Source of the DNA: Bacteroidales bacterium CF
Lineage (GTDB): Bacteria > Bacteroidota > Bacteroidia > Bacteroidales > UBA932
DNA: 64,000 bases
Reading direction: 5' to 3'
Assembly: GCA_000473305.1 (NCBI GenBank)
Contig: CP006772.1
Coordinates: 682,001 to 746,000, forward strand
Each line of letters begins with the position of its first letter. The stretch's first letter is position 1. Of this stretch, positions 41,864-54,747 are shown piece after piece. Below the pieces are notes generated by a model that searched no databases, was not told where the DNA came from, and saw only the letters and a program-made list of their open reading frames with translations. The translations under genes were made by a program, and so were the position numbers.

Positions 41864-43944
41864 ATGATATTCAATCAGACAGAAGAGCAGGAGAGGGAGT
41901 ATCTGCAGAGTGTGATATCAATTGTCAGAGGTGTTGTTGCGAACACGGATCATTCGGTAAAGGAACACGTTGACACGCTGCAGGAGTACAAGGAGTATTT
42001 ATGGAATAACAAAGATATTGATCCTCAGGAGATTCGCTCGATGCGTGAGTCGATACTGAATCTCTATGCGTCCGGAGAGAGCGTGATCTCAAAACGGGCC
42101 AGAATCGCCAGAATCATTGACAACCCCTATTTTGGTCGGATCGATTTCAGAAAAGAGGGTGAAAAGGGGAGTGCGACACCTATCTATATAGGTGTTCAGA
42201 ATTTTTATCATCGGAAGAAATGTGCGAACCTGATATATGACTGGAGAGCGCCGGTTGCGGGTATGTTTTACGATCAGGAGACAGGAGAGGCCGGATATCA
42301 ATCGCCCTCTGGAGCTGTCAGGGGTGAGATATCACTGAAACGTCAATACAGAATTAGGAAAAGCCGCCTGGAATTTATGTTTGAATCTTCTGTTACAATT
42401 CAGGATGACATTCTTCAGAAGGAACTCGTTACTAACACAGATGAGAAGATGAGGAATATTGTCGCCACTATTCAGAAGGAGCAGAACAGGATAATACGCA
42501 ACATGGATGCCCTGGTTCTTATAATCCAGGGGGTGGCCGGCTCGGGTAAAACCTCCATTGCCCTGCACAGGATTGCCTACCTTCTCTATGCAATGAAGGG
42601 TGGTTTGGAATCATCGGATGTTCTCATAATCTCCCCGAACAAGGTTTTTGCGGACTATATATCAAACGTGCTTCCTGAGCTAGGTGAGGAGATGGTACCT
42701 GAAAGTTCAGTCGGGGAGATTCTTGCGGGAGTGCTTGATAGCCGATACAGATATCAGACATTCCTGGAACAGGCCGAAATGCTCATTACCGATCCTCAGC
42801 CAGCCTATGTGGAGAGGATGAGATACAAATCGTCATATGAATTCGTAACTCAATTGGAGCGCTTCATAATTTTCGCGGAAAACAATTTTTTTAAAGCGGC
42901 TGATCTGAAACTCACTGAGCACATAACAATCCCGTCGGAGTACATTGATGCCCAGTTCAGACGCTTTAACCGCTATCCCATGCGTGCAAGGTTTGATGCC
43001 ATGGCAGACTACATTGTAGAGATGGCTTATACGGATTGCAGGATAGTGGTATCTCATCTGACAGACGTATGTTGAAACAGAAAATTAAAGGTATGTTTGC
43101 CGGTAACGATGATATTGAGGTATATAAAAAGTTCTGTAAATGGATCGGGAAACCTGAGATGTTCAAACTGAGGAAAGATAGGTCTCTGGAGTATTCCGAC
43201 TTGGCTCCCTTAGCATATATGCATCTGGTTTTTGAGGGCAATACTAATATATCAAATGTAAAACACCTGCTCATAGATGAAATGCAGGATTATACGCCGG
43301 TTCAGTATAAGGTGCTCAAGAGACTCTTCAGTTGCAGAAAAACAATTCTCGGAGATATGGGGCAGACTCTAAATTCTTATAGTTGGTCGGATGTGGATAT
43401 GATTAGTAAGGTGTTTTCCAATGGAGTGGTTATGAAGTTGTGTAAAAGTTATCGTTCAACTTTTGAGATTGCTGATTTTGCCCGTAAAATAAAGAGGGTT
43501 CAGGATATGGAACCTATTGCGAGGCATGGACAAAAGCCCGGAATCGTCAGATTTGACAACTTAACTGAAGAGATATCGGGAATTGCAGGATTTGTTAATG
43601 ATTTCAGAGGTTCTTCATATGAATCCCTGGGTATAATATGCAGGAGTGACCATATCGCGGCTGTAATGTCGGAACAGTTGAATTCCTGTTCAGATGATAT
43701 AAACTATATATCCACACATTCGGCTGCTTTTTCGAAAGGTGTTGTCGTAACTTCGGTCTGTATGGCAAAGGGACTTGAATTTGACGAGATTATCATCCCC
43801 TGTCTGGATGGTTATATAACTGATTCAGACTCAGGGTTGCTTTATATAGCTGTTACAAGGGCCATGCACAGAGTTACCCTGACACTTTCATGTGGCAAAG
43901 AAGATTTAAATAGACATTTGTTGCGGCTTAATCTTAATAATTAG
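41864..43944 (+). pseudogene. HelD-like DNA helicase IV, frameshifted
   Basis: A UvrD/Rep-type superfamily 1 helicase of the HelD group, split by a frame change. The first part (41864-43075) has the HelD N-terminal features (FNQTEEQEREYLQ, PYFGRIDF, RAPVAGMFY) and Walker A GVAGSGKTS. The second part (43036-43944) has the later helicase motifs: LLIDEMQDYTPVQYKVL, GDMGQTLNSY, KSYRSTFEIADFA and the VTSVCMAKGLEFDEI/AVTRAMHRV end. Both lie in an overlap of 40 bp; going from the first to the second needs a -1 shift, for example one lost base near 43045-43060. HelD proteins release stalled RNA polymerase or unwind DNA. It is either inactivated, translated by frameshifting, or affected by a sequencing error. 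Confidence 0.85.
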
Positions 43945-44282
43945 AATATATTATAATAGGTGCTGTGTAATTAGCACATAATAAAGCGTATAGCTAAAGT
44001 ATAAAATTGCGCTTATTCACTTATTTAGCTATTTGTCAATAAATTCTGAATAATTTTTATTGTAAAAGTTCTCAAAACAGGGAAATTTGTGGAAATATTT
44101 ATATATTTGCCTTCAGAAATATGAGAAAATAGTTGCATTTATGTGAGACATGTCTTGCAGATGTTAAAATGTTTGTATACATTTGCAATGATATAGCAAT
44201 GAAAATGAAAAAATCAATTACCTATATTTGCCAATCAAAAATTATGTTTAACAAAAAGAATTTTTAACTTAAGAATTAAAAA
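43945..44282 (+). promoter_or_regulatory. Promoter region of the collagen-like lipoprotein
   Basis: TAnnTTTG-type -7 elements occur at 44102-44109, 44178-44185 and 44223-44230. The middle one (TACATTTG) has TTG at 44155-44157, 20 bp upstream, as in the standard promoter. The gene thus seems to have a long leader of roughly 90 bases and possibly several start sites, in line with strong expression. No gene in this stretch. Confidence 0.5.
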
Positions 44283-46925
44283 ATGAAAAGAAAATTCACA
44301 TTTTTCGGTATTTGTGTACTTATGTGTGCACTCGTGCTCTCTCTTGGTTCTTGCCAAAAGGACTATTCAGAGGACATCGATCAACTGAAAGCTGATGTTG
44401 CTGCAAATAAGCTTGCTATCAGTGCTTTGCAGACAGCTATCAACGCAGGTAAACTTGTAACTAATGTTACAGCTAACACTGCCGGCTACTTGATCACTTT
44501 CTCAGACAACACTACTATTCAGATTAAGCATGGTTCAGCTGGTGCAACTGGCCCTACTGGTCCTACAGGTGCTACTGGTGCTACTGGTGCTACAGGTGCT
44601 ACTGGTGCTACAGGTGCTACTGGTGCTACTGGTGCTACTGGTTTCACTCCAATTATCGGTGTGGATGCTCAGGGTTACTGGACAGTTGTTACATCGCAAG
44701 GTGGAACTCCTACCCGTATCCTCAATCCTTCCGGCAACCCAATCAAAGCTGACAGTGAGCTTACAGTTGTAGGTGGCGTTCTCTATGCAGGCGGTGTTGC
44801 TACAACCGTTAAGGTTCCTGAGATTATATTTGATTCAGTTTCAAACCAGATCTTTGTTACTATCGAAGGCGTTACATACAAGCTTCCTTTGTCAAAGGAC
44901 GTAGTATTCGGAACAGATGTTCTTAACCTTACTTCACCTATCGGAACAACTACAGCTATTGTAAGCTACGGTCAGGTTCCTACAGCTGCAAATAAGGCGC
45001 AGGTTCACGCTGATGCTGCTACAGCTGACGCAGCAGTTGCATGGGCAGGTCTTTCATACGGCCAGCTTATCCGCTCTGCAGGTAAGGTTCCTGTAATCGT
45101 TAACCCTGCTGCTGCTTCAATCACTGGTTATACTTTCGAGATCATTAAGAAAGACGGTTCTCTTTACAGAATTCAGCCTTCTTCAATCTCTGCAGGTTAT
45201 GCTGGTAACTTTGATCAATTTACATTTGGTGCTGCTTCAACAACAAATGGTCTTTATACTCTTAACCTCACTCCTGCTCTTGCTGATGCTACCGCAGCTG
45301 CCGGTACTACTACTGAGCTTGCTATCCGCGCAGGTAAGAATGGTCGTGAAATCCTTTCAGGTTACCAATACAGTGTAAGAGTTCAGGCTGACGTTGAGAC
45401 TAAGTTTGCAATGAAAGCTGCTTTTGCTCTTACTTATCCTCCTGTATATATTAAGATAGGTACTGAGAAAGACCTTCTCAGCTTCTTTGACAGAAATGAC
45501 TTAGCTACTCCAAGAACTTTGGTACCAACCGATTTCTATAAGAGTGCTGCTGTTATTGACCCAATCCCTGGAAACTCAGACGTTGAAAACCTTATCAATA
45601 CTGCTGCTTACAGCACTACAGTTGGTACTGCTACTACAACTGCTACTGTATCTAACCTTAACGACAAGGCTGTAAACTTTAAGATCAGAACATTTGACTG
45701 GATTGGTAAGTACAAAGAGACTGCACTCCAGACTGTATTCTATTCAGCTCTTGACAACGCAATCAGCGCTATCCCTGTAGGCACTTTCACACTTACAACA
45801 AGTGCTATTAACTATAAGATCATCATGTTGACATCTATGTTCACTGAACTTGACGCACTAGGCAAGACTGAGCTTTGGAGAAACAAGGCTACAAACGTTA
45901 AGATAGAGAACCTTCCTGACGGTGTAACTTATCAGTTCCTTGACGCTGCTAACAACGCAGTTGGTGTTGTAAACGCTATTCTTACAAATGTTGCTGATGT
46001 TCAGGCTATCCGTAAAGTTGCCTTCATCTTTGATGAAGAAGATGCAGAGACAGGTACTTTTAATACTATGAGACTTGCTTTCACTGACCGTCGTGCTTAT
46101 TCAACAGACGTATTCAAGGTTAGCATGCCTGTAACTATCGTTAACCCTACAGTTGACCTTTCAGCTGCTGCAGCTCACAAGGCTAATATGTTCAATGGTC
46201 AGGTTCTTACAGTATATGGTACACATGCTACTGATCCTGTAGTTCAACGTACTGCTCCTACATACTATGACCTTTACAGAGCTTATGTAAATCTTACACC
46301 TAATGCTACTGAAACTCTCCCTGCGATTGGATACAAAAACTACAGGTTCGTTTCAACTGATGCAGTTACAGCTCAGCACCCTGATCCACTTTCAGGTGTG
46401 CTCAGCGTTAATAGCAACGAGCGTTTCGCAGTAAGCGACCTTACTATCTACGATACATATAGCGTAGACCTCTACTACTACTACTTCGGTAACACAGACA
46501 ACAAGGTTAAACTCGAGACTATCACTGTAACTTCTAAGAGTGAGGTTAAGGAAGGTAACGTGGTTGCCCTTACTCCTGCAGCTCCGGCATTGCCTATACT
46601 TCAGGTAACAAATGGTGACCTTAACCCTACTAATACCCGTCACTTTGCTCCTTACTACAGAATCAACGATTACCTTGGAAACGACCTTAATGTATTCGTT
46701 GCTGGAAGAGATGTTAGAGCTCATACTGTTACTGCAACTCCACAGGCTGACCTTGCACACCTTGTAAGCTTGACTCCTAACGGAAATGATTGGGATATCA
46801 AGGCTACAAACGCTGTTGCAGAATTACCTACATCTTATGTAGATGTTCCTGTAAAATTAGAAATTACTGATCTCTTTGGTGTGAAGAAGGCTTACACTCT
46901 CAACATCAGAGTTGTGAAACCGTAA
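44283..46925 (+). CDS. Large collagen-like surface lipoprotein, S-layer-like
   Basis: An 880-residue lipoprotein: signal peptide ending LVLSLGSCQ (lipid Cys at residue 24), a short coiled-coil segment ([20 protein letters not shown], about 33-52), then a collagen-like tract of 11 G-x-T triplets (residues 87-119; mostly GAT, two GPT). The rest is Ala, Thr and Val rich and beta-like with no catalytic motif. Codon use differs from neighbouring genes, with GCT, GGT, CTT and CGT preferred, a mark of strong expression. This, its size and its surface signal suggest an abundant cell-surface or S-layer-type protein. Function is inferred. It is followed by a strong UUCG terminator. Confidence 0.75.
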   Translation: MKRKFTFFGICVLMCALVLSLGSCQKDYSEDIDQLKADVAANKLAISALQTAINAGKLVTNVTANTAGYLITFSDNTTIQIKHGSAGATGPTGPTGATGATGATGATGATGATGATGATGFTPIIGVDAQGYWTVVTSQGGTPTRILNPSGNPIKADSELTVVGGVLYAGGVATTVKVPEIIFDSVSNQIFVTIEGVTYKLPLSKDVVFGTDVLNLTSPIGTTTAIVSYGQVPTAANKAQVHADAATADAAVAWAGLSYGQLIRSAGKVPVIVNPAAASITGYTFEIIKKDGSLYRIQPSSISAGYAGNFDQFTFGAASTTNGLYTLNLTPALADATAAAGTTTELAIRAGKNGREILSGYQYSVRVQADVETKFAMKAAFALTYPPVYIKIGTEKDLLSFFDRNDLATPRTLVPTDFYKSAAVIDPIPGNSDVENLINTAAYSTTVGTATTTATVSNLNDKAVNFKIRTFDWIGKYKETALQTVFYSALDNAISAIPVGTFTLTTSAINYKIIMLTSMFTELDALGKTELWRNKATNVKIENLPDGVTYQFLDAANNAVGVVNAILTNVADVQAIRKVAFIFDEEDAETGTFNTMRLAFTDRRAYSTDVFKVSMPVTIVNPTVDLSAAAAHKANMFNGQVLTVYGTHATDPVVQRTAPTYYDLYRAYVNLTPNATETLPAIGYKNYRFVSTDAVTAQHPDPLSGVLSVNSNERFAVSDLTIYDTYSVDLYYYYFGNTDNKVKLETITVTSKSEVKEGNVVALTPAAPALPILQVTNGDLNPTNTRHFAPYYRINDYLGNDLNVFVAGRDVRAHTVTATPQADLAHLVSLTPNGNDWDIKATNAVAELPTSYVDVPVKLEITDLFGVKKAYTLNIRVVKP
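44541..44639 (+). repeat. 9-bp tandem repeat coding Gly-X-Thr triplets
   Basis: Eleven 9-bp units of the form GGTGCTACT (with GGTGCTACA and other third-base variants) encode G-A-T or G-P-T. Because units are multiples of three, changes in copy number would keep the frame and alter only the length of the tract. Confidence 0.9.
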
Positions 46926-46947
46926 TTAAACATACATTTTTGATATT

Positions 46948-46977
46948 AGGAGCACCTTTCGAGGTGCTCCTTTTTTT
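46948..46977 (+). terminator. Strong terminator with UUCG loop
   Basis: AGGAGCACCT (46948-46957), loop TTCG, AGGTGCTCCT (46962-46971) is a perfect 10-bp hairpin followed by a T-run. Confidence 0.95.
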
Positions 46978-47033
46978 GTGTAAATCTGAACAAACCCTTT
47001 TACAGTCTGTTTATATCTCCATATAATAAAAGT

Positions 47034-49286
47034 ATGAAGAGAAGCTATCCGGTAACAAACCTAAGTTGTGCAAACTGTGCAATCGGAGTTGAAAAGAAAT
47101 TGAACCAACAGAGAGGTGTAAGGAGTGCACAAGTTAATTTTGCCTCAAATATTGCTACGATTGATTATGATCCGTCACAGACAGACCCTGAAGCATTGAG
47201 AGATGCTGTAAGATCTATAGGTTATGATATGATAGTCGAAGGAGAAGAGGAGAATCTGCTAATAGAGCAGGAGAGAGAGTCGGAAAAAAAGTTCAGGGAT
47301 TTAAAAAGAAAAACGATTTTTGCATGGTTATTCTCTGTATTAATAATGGTGATATCAATGAGCCATCTGCACGGGTGGTTTAACTATATTCAACTTGCTT
47401 TGGCACTTCCTGTAATTGGGGTATTCGGAAGAGATTTCTATATAAGAGGTTGGAAACATGCGGTAAACAGAAATCCGAATATGGATACACTGGTAGCATT
47501 GAGCACTGCCATCGCTTTTATTTTTAGTCTATTTACTACCTTTTATCCATCTTTCTGGGAACAGAGAGGCATGGATGTTATGCTCTATTACGAAGCTTCT
47601 ACAATGATTATTGCTTTTGTACTTTTGGGCAAGCTGTTGGAAGAGAGAGCAAAGGGGAAAAGTTCCTCAGCAATAAGAAATCTTATGGGTTTACAGCCGA
47701 ATGAGGCTACTGTTGTACTGAAATCTGATGACGGCACTCTTGTTTATGAAATAAAAAAATTGGCGGATCTTAAAGTTGCCAATCTGATTTTAGTAAAGCC
47801 TGGAGAGAGGATAGCTGTTGACGGAATTGTGACAGAAGGTGAGTCATTTGTTGATGAAAGTGCGATTAACGGGGAGTCTGTGGCTTCTGAGAAGAGAGCA
47901 GGAGATAAGGTTGTGTCAGGAAGTATAAACATGAGTGGATCTATTATCTTCATGGCTGAAAAAGTTGGGAAAGATACAGTCCTTTCACAGATAATTAAGG
48001 TTGTGAGGGAGTCTCAGGCAAGTAAAGCTCCTGTTCAGAGGATTGTTGACAAGGTAGCTTCGGTATTTGTGCCTGTTGTGGTTGCAGCCTCACTCCTTAC
48101 CTTTGTACTATGGATTATAATAGGAGGGAGTGAGCTTTTTCCTATGGCTTTGGTATCAGCTATTTCTGTTCTTGTAATAGCCTGCCCGTGCGCTATGGGT
48201 CTGGCTACGCCTACCGCTCTTATGGTCGGTATAGGAAAGGCAGCACAAAACCATATTCTTATAAAGGATGCTACTGCTATCGAGCAGATGAGAAGAGTTG
48301 ATACAGTTGTGCTGGATAAGACAGGGACTATAACAACCGGTAAACCGGCCGTAACAGATTGGATTTGGATGGAGAGTGACCAGTCCGGATATATTGAGGG
48401 TTGCACAAGAGATGAGTTCAGGTCAGCAATTGCTTCCATGGAGATCAGGTCAGAGCATCCACTCGCCTATGCTGTCGTGAATTTTCTTGAAACAGAGGGC
48501 GTTTTGCCCGCTGAAAATCTTGAATCATTCGAGACTACTGCAGGTCACGGTGTCTCTGCATCATTTAAGGGAAAACATCTTTGGGCCGGGAATCATAGGC
48601 TTGCTTTGGAAAGGTGCGGTGAAGATTATATGTCAAAGAAGGAGTCTTTCAAGAGAGAGGGCAAGAGCATTCTTTTCATGGGAATTGAGAGTAGATGCGT
48701 TGCAGTTGTTGCAATTGCCGATAAGGTTAAGGAGAGTTCAACAGAGGCTGTGAGAGAACTGAAAAAACTAGGTATAGATGTACACATGCTAACAGGAGAC
48801 AATGAGTCCGTAGCTGAAAATGTGGCAAAAATCACAGGTGTGTCACATTATTTGTCAGGAGTCCTGCCTACTGAGAAGCAGGAGTATGTGACTAAGCAAC
48901 AGAGGCAAGGAAGGGTAGTGGCAATGGTAGGTGACGGAATAAATGACAGTCAGGCCCTCTCAGTTGCAGATGTGAGCATTGCAATGGGAAAAGGAACGGA
49001 TGTGGCCATGGATGTGGCTATGATGACACTTATAACATCTGATTTAAGGCTACTGCCGGCTGCGTTTGCCATATCCGGCAGGACTGTCAGGCTTATACAC
49101 CAAAATCTGTTTTGGGCATTTTTTTACAACGTTATTGGAATTCCGATAGCGGCGGGTTTGTTATATCCATTTACCGGCATAATGCTGAACCCCATGATTG
49201 CAGCTGCAGCCATGGCGTTCAGTTCGGTATCGGTTGTGCTTAACAGTCTCCGTTTAGGAAGATTCAATTACCATCCAAAAGGATGA
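47034..49286 (+). CDS. copA: Copper-exporting P1B-type ATPase
   Basis: A 750-residue inner-membrane ATPase that exports Cu+ from the cytoplasm. One N-terminal heavy-metal domain (residues about 5-68, CxxC in SCANCAIG), eight predicted membrane segments, the copper-binding ACPCAMGLATP in helix 6, the phosphorylation motif DKTGTITTGKP, the HP motif in EHPLAYAVV and the GDGINDSQAL hinge are all present. Its 3' end overlaps the convergent WbpB-like gene by 19 bp. No copper chaperone or regulator is adjacent. Confidence 0.95.
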   Translation: MKRSYPVTNLSCANCAIGVEKKLNQQRGVRSAQVNFASNIATIDYDPSQTDPEALRDAVRSIGYDMIVEGEEENLLIEQERESEKKFRDLKRKTIFAWLFSVLIMVISMSHLHGWFNYIQLALALPVIGVFGRDFYIRGWKHAVNRNPNMDTLVALSTAIAFIFSLFTTFYPSFWEQRGMDVMLYYEASTMIIAFVLLGKLLEERAKGKSSSAIRNLMGLQPNEATVVLKSDDGTLVYEIKKLADLKVANLILVKPGERIAVDGIVTEGESFVDESAINGESVASEKRAGDKVVSGSINMSGSIIFMAEKVGKDTVLSQIIKVVRESQASKAPVQRIVDKVASVFVPVVVAASLLTFVLWIIIGGSELFPMALVSAISVLVIACPCAMGLATPTALMVGIGKAAQNHILIKDATAIEQMRRVDTVVLDKTGTITTGKPAVTDWIWMESDQSGYIEGCTRDEFRSAIASMEIRSEHPLAYAVVNFLETEGVLPAENLESFETTAGHGVSASFKGKHLWAGNHRLALERCGEDYMSKKESFKREGKSILFMGIESRCVAVVAIADKVKESSTEAVRELKKLGIDVHMLTGDNESVAENVAKITGVSHYLSGVLPTEKQEYVTKQQRQGRVVAMVGDGINDSQALSVADVSIAMGKGTDVAMDVAMMTLITSDLRLLPAAFAISGRTVRLIHQNLFWAFFYNVIGIPIAAGLLYPFTGIMLNPMIAAAAMAFSSVSVVLNSLRLGRFNYHPKG

Positions 49287-50242
49287 CTGGCTAAAGGCAG
49301 TCTGGCAAATGGGTGATAGTCTCCCTTCAAGCCTATAGGCTGGGCCACTTCGATGTCGTGCACTATCTCAATAGATGGACGAGCATCAGAAATTCCGAAG
49401 CCTTCACCTTTGAGTATCTTCTTGTACGACTCGGTGTGCAAATCTGCGAATCCGTCGGTGAAATCAAGGGTTTTACCGTCTATGGTTATAGCCCTGTATA
49501 TTCTCTGGCCTGTTGCACTGATCTCAGGCGGCAGCGTATCTGAATTTATGCTGAGAAAATATCTTACTCTTGCTTTTTCCAATTCAAGGTATCCGGCTAC
49601 TCTGTCATGTGTCTTGATATGGACTACATTTTTTGATACTTTGCCGAAAATCCACTGGAACATATCATAGAAGTGAATACCGATGTTTGTGGCAATACCG
49701 CCGCTTTGAAGGGGATTCCCCTTCCAGCTTGTATAGAACCAGCTGCCGCGGGATGTTGTGTAGTTAAGATCGATGTCGTATATCTTGTCCTTTGGTCCCT
49801 CCTCTATCTGTTTCTTGAGACCGAGTATGATTTCGTGATAGCGCAGCTGTAAAATGGTGTTTACCCTCATTCCGCTGGCTTTCTCGGTTAACTCAAGGTC
49901 ATCGAGATTTTTTGGATTGAGTACCATTGGCTTTTCAGTAATGACATTGGCTCCGATTTTCAGACCATAGCGAATGTGTGCATCATGCAGATAGTCAGGC
50001 GTACACACTGACAGATAATCAATGCCTTTGCCTGCACTCTTAAGTTTTGAGAGATGACGGTCAAAAAGTTCGAATTGGTTGAAGTATGAGCACTCCGGAA
50101 AGTAACTGTCCAGAAGGCCGACGCTGTCAAATGGATCGATGCATGATACCAGATTATTTCCGGAATTCTTTATTGCTTTCAGGTGTCGTGGTGCTATATA
50201 GCCGGCAACACCCATTAATGCGAATTGTTTTACTGTTTCCAA
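49268..50242 (-). CDS. WbpB/WlbA-like sugar oxidoreductase, copy 2
   Basis: A GFO/IDH/MocA-family NAD(P)-dependent dehydrogenase related to WbpB/WlbA, the UDP-GlcNAc-uronate 3-dehydrogenase of surface polysaccharide synthesis. Rossmann start [45 protein letters not shown] and TNIGIHFYDMFQWIFG are conserved. The start is uncertain: ATG 50305 overlaps the upstream paralogue and gives a 42-bp longer end; a TTG at 50242 gives LETVKQFALMG, in line with the paralogue start [11 protein letters not shown] 50215 would cut the first strand. Adjacent to copy 1, to which it is clearly related, it looks like a tandem duplication. Confidence 0.88.
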   Translation of the reverse strand: METVKQFALMGVAGYIAPRHLKAIKNSGNNLVSCIDPFDSVGLLDSYFPECSYFNQFELFDRHLSKLKSAGKGIDYLSVCTPDYLHDAHIRYGLKIGANVITEKPMVLNPKNLDDLELTEKASGMRVNTILQLRYHEIILGLKKQIEEGPKDKIYDIDLNYTTSRGSWFYTSWKGNPLQSGGIATNIGIHFYDMFQWIFGKVSKNVVHIKTHDRVAGYLELEKARVRYFLSINSDTLPPEISATGQRIYRAITIDGKTLDFTDGFADLHTESYKKILKGEGFGISDARPSIEIVHDIEVAQPIGLKGDYHPFARLPLASHPFGW

Positions 50243-50264
50243 GTTGTTAATTTTTTCTCTTTTA

Positions 50265-52359
<2,095 letters not shown>

Positions 52360-52363
<4 letters not shown>

Positions 52364-53244
52364 TTGTTATTGTTTAGTGAGTCTATGCATTTTTTAAGAG
52401 AGATCTTCCAGTGTGGAATTGTTATGCCGTATACGCTCTTTATCAGCCCCTTGTCAAGGACTGAGTATGCCGGACGTGAGGCCTTTGACGGGAACTGGTC
52501 ACTTGTCACCGGTTTTACCATTGCGGTTTTAATTCCCGTTCTCTCTACGATTTCAAGGGCAAAGTCGTACCACGAGCAGACACCCTCATTGGAAAAGTGA
52601 TAAATCCGCTTCTCTCCGTTTTTGTGAAATTCAGGATCATCTTTATGTGATGCAACCTCAGCAATGACATTGGCAAGGTCTCCGGCATATGTCGGGGTTC
52701 CTGTCTGGTCAAACACAACGCTTATCAAATCTCTCTCTCTTGCTAGTCTGATTATGGTCTTCACAAAGTTATTACCGTATTCGGAGTATAGCCATGCTGT
52801 TCGTATTATTATGTATCTGCATCCTGACCCCTCTACCGCTTTTTCTCCGGCAAGCTTTGTTTTTCCGTAAACTGAAGCAGGAGAAGTGCTGTCAGACTCT
52901 CTGTATGGTCTTGGACCTTTTCCGTCAAATACATAATCTGTAGAGATGTGAATCAGGAGAGCTCCGTTCTCTACGGCAGCATCGGCAAGGATAGCTGCAG
53001 CATCAGAATTAATAGACCTTGCACTCTCAGGCTCATCTTCTGCCTTATCTACGGCAGTATATGCGGCGCAATTGATAATCAGGTTAACATGATTGGCTTT
53101 TACATATTCGTTTACGGCACTCCTGTCGCAAATGTCAAGCTCTCCTATGTCGGTAAAATGGAGTGTCCCGGGTAATTTTTCCGCAATATCCCTGAGGGAT
53201 CTTCCTAACTGTCCGTTGGCTCCTGTTATGAGGGTTGATGCCAT
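52360..53244 (-). CDS. rfbD: dTDP-4-dehydrorhamnose reductase
   Basis: Final enzyme of dTDP-L-rhamnose synthesis, reducing the 4-keto group. The 294-residue protein has TGANGQLGRSL, the AYTAVDKAE motif, STDYVFDG and the catalytic YGKTKLAGE. It is 5 bp after rfbC and overlaps rfbB by 4 bp. Confidence 0.95.
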
Positions 53245-53249
53245 GAGTC

Positions 53250-53816
53250 CTAGTATAGTTTTCTTCCGTAATCAAATAATACCGCATTCTCGAGGAGTGG
53301 ATGGCGCTTGTCCTTCTCGCTGAGCAATACCTCCTCCTCCGGAATGTTCCAGTCGATTTTCAGTGCAGGATCATTCCACAATACAGCTCTCTCGTGTTCA
53401 GGTGAGTATAGATTATCCGTCTTGTACTGCACGATTGTGTCATCCTCCAGGACTGAAAATCCGTGCGCAAACCCTCTGGGAATGAAGAGTTGTCTCTTGT
53501 TATCTCCCGAAAGCTCTATAGCCACATGCTCTCCAAATGTTGGGGAGCCTTTTCGTATGTCCAGTGCTATGTCGATAATCTTCCCTTTAATTACTCTTAT
53601 GAGCTTTGACTGAGCCATCGGATCAATCTGGTAGTGTAATCCTCTGAGGACTCCGTATTTTGAGCAGGATTCATTCTCCTGTACAAAAGTCGTATTTATA
53701 ACTGTTTCCTGAAACTTATCCAACAGGAAGGATTCCATAAAGTATCCCCTTGAATCTCCGTGAATTATCGGTTCGATAATAAATACATCAGGAATCCCGG
53801 TTTTAATAAAATTCAT
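53250..53816 (-). CDS. rfbC: dTDP-4-dehydrorhamnose 3,5-epimerase
   Basis: Cupin-fold epimerase of the rhamnose pathway. The 188-residue protein has the family block [12 protein letters not shown], the [18 protein letters not shown] region and [15 protein letters not shown]. The catalytic His lies in RGLHYQ. Its start overlaps the rfbA stop by 4 bp. Confidence 0.95.
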   Translation of the reverse strand: MNFIKTGIPDVFIIEPIIHGDSRGYFMESFLLDKFQETVINTTFVQENESCSKYGVLRGLHYQIDPMAQSKLIRVIKGKIIDIALDIRKGSPTFGEHVAIELSGDNKRQLFIPRGFAHGFSVLEDDTIVQYKTDNLYSPEHERAVLWNDPALKIDWNIPEEEVLLSEKDKRHPLLENAVLFDYGRKLY

Positions 53817-54694
53817 CTTTTCTTTTTTATCAGGTTGATCAGATACTGTCCGTACTGATTTTTCAACATAGGAGCGGCCAGTTCTGTCAGTTTTGCATCA
53901 TCTATCCATCCGTTTTTGTACGCGATCTCCTCCAGACAAGCAATTTTCAGGCCTTGTCTCTTCTCTATAACCTCCACAAAGGTAGATGCATCTGATAGTG
54001 AGTCATGGGTGCCTGTATCAAGCCACGCAAAGCCGCGCCCCAGTAATTGTACATTAAGGGTGTTCTCTTTGAGGAACTCCTGGTTGACGGTGGTAATCTC
54101 AAGCTCTCCTCTGGCAGATGGCTTAATATAGGAGGCAACATCAACTACCTTATTAGGGTAGAAGTAAAGCCCGACAACAGCGTAATTGCTCTTCGGATTC
54201 TTTGGTTTTTCCTCTATGCTGAGGACTTTTCCGCTTTTGTCGAACTCTGCCACACCGTATCTTTCGGGATCACTTACCCAGTAACCGAAGACTGTGGCTT
54301 CTGAATTGTTCTCGGCGCTTTTTACGGCTGTTTTGAGCATTCTGGAGAATGATTGTCCATAAAATATGTTGTCTCCAAGCACAAGGCATGCGGAGTCATT
54401 TCCGATGAATTTTTTGCCTATTATGAATGCCTGGGCAAGTCCGTCGGGAGATGGTTGCTCTTCGTAATCGAAATGCACTCCGTAATCACTGCCGTCTCCT
54501 AAAAGTCTTTTGAATCCTGGGAGATCTGCGGGAGTAGAGATAATCAGAATCTCCCTTATACCTGCAAGCATAAGTACAGAGATAGGGTAGTAGACCATCG
54601 GTTTGTCATAGATTGGCAGCAGCTGCTTTGAGACCCCTTTTGTAATAGGGTAGAGCCTGGTCCCGGACCCTCCTGCAAGGACGATTCCTTTCAT
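53813..54694 (-). CDS. rfbA: Glucose-1-phosphate thymidylyltransferase
   Basis: First enzyme of dTDP-rhamnose synthesis, making dTDP-glucose. The 293-residue protein starts [18 protein letters not shown], the nucleotide-binding signature, and carries [24 protein letters not shown] and [15 protein letters not shown]. It is the first gene of the four-gene rhamnose operon, with no promoter clearly visible upstream. Confidence 0.96.
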   Translation of the reverse strand: MKGIVLAGGSGTRLYPITKGVSKQLLPIYDKPMVYYPISVLMLAGIREILIISTPADLPGFKRLLGDGSDYGVHFDYEEQPSPDGLAQAFIIGKKFIGNDSACLVLGDNIFYGQSFSRMLKTAVKSAENNSEATVFGYWVSDPERYGVAEFDKSGKVLSIEEKPKNPKSNYAVVGLYFYPNKVVDVASYIKPSARGELEITTVNQEFLKENTLNVQLLGRGFAWLDTGTHDSLSDASTFVEVIEKRQGLKIACLEEIAYKNGWIDDAKLTELAAPMLKNQYGQYLINLIKKKR

Positions 54695-54714
54695 TTTGAA
54701 AAATTTTTACTGAG

Positions 54715-54735
54715 TTACTAATTCAAAATTAGTAA
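54715..54735. terminator. AT-rich hairpin between the HAD gene and rfbA
   Basis: TTACTAATT (54715-54723), a 3-base loop, and AATTAGTAA (54727-54735) form a perfect 9-bp stem. It lies just after the stop of the HAD gene and just before rfbA on the same strand. AT-rich, so weak; T-rich sequence follows on the minus strand. Confidence 0.45.
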
Positions 54736-54747
54736 AATAATTGAAAA

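Noticed and set aside
43036-43075. Programmed -1 frameshift in the HelD gene
   Set aside because: No X-XXY-YYZ slippery heptamer or following structure is visible in the overlap.
44530-44772. Hydrophobic Leu/Val-rich frame within the collagen-like repeat
   Set aside because: It is the +1 shadow of the GGTGCTACT repeats and has no independent start context.
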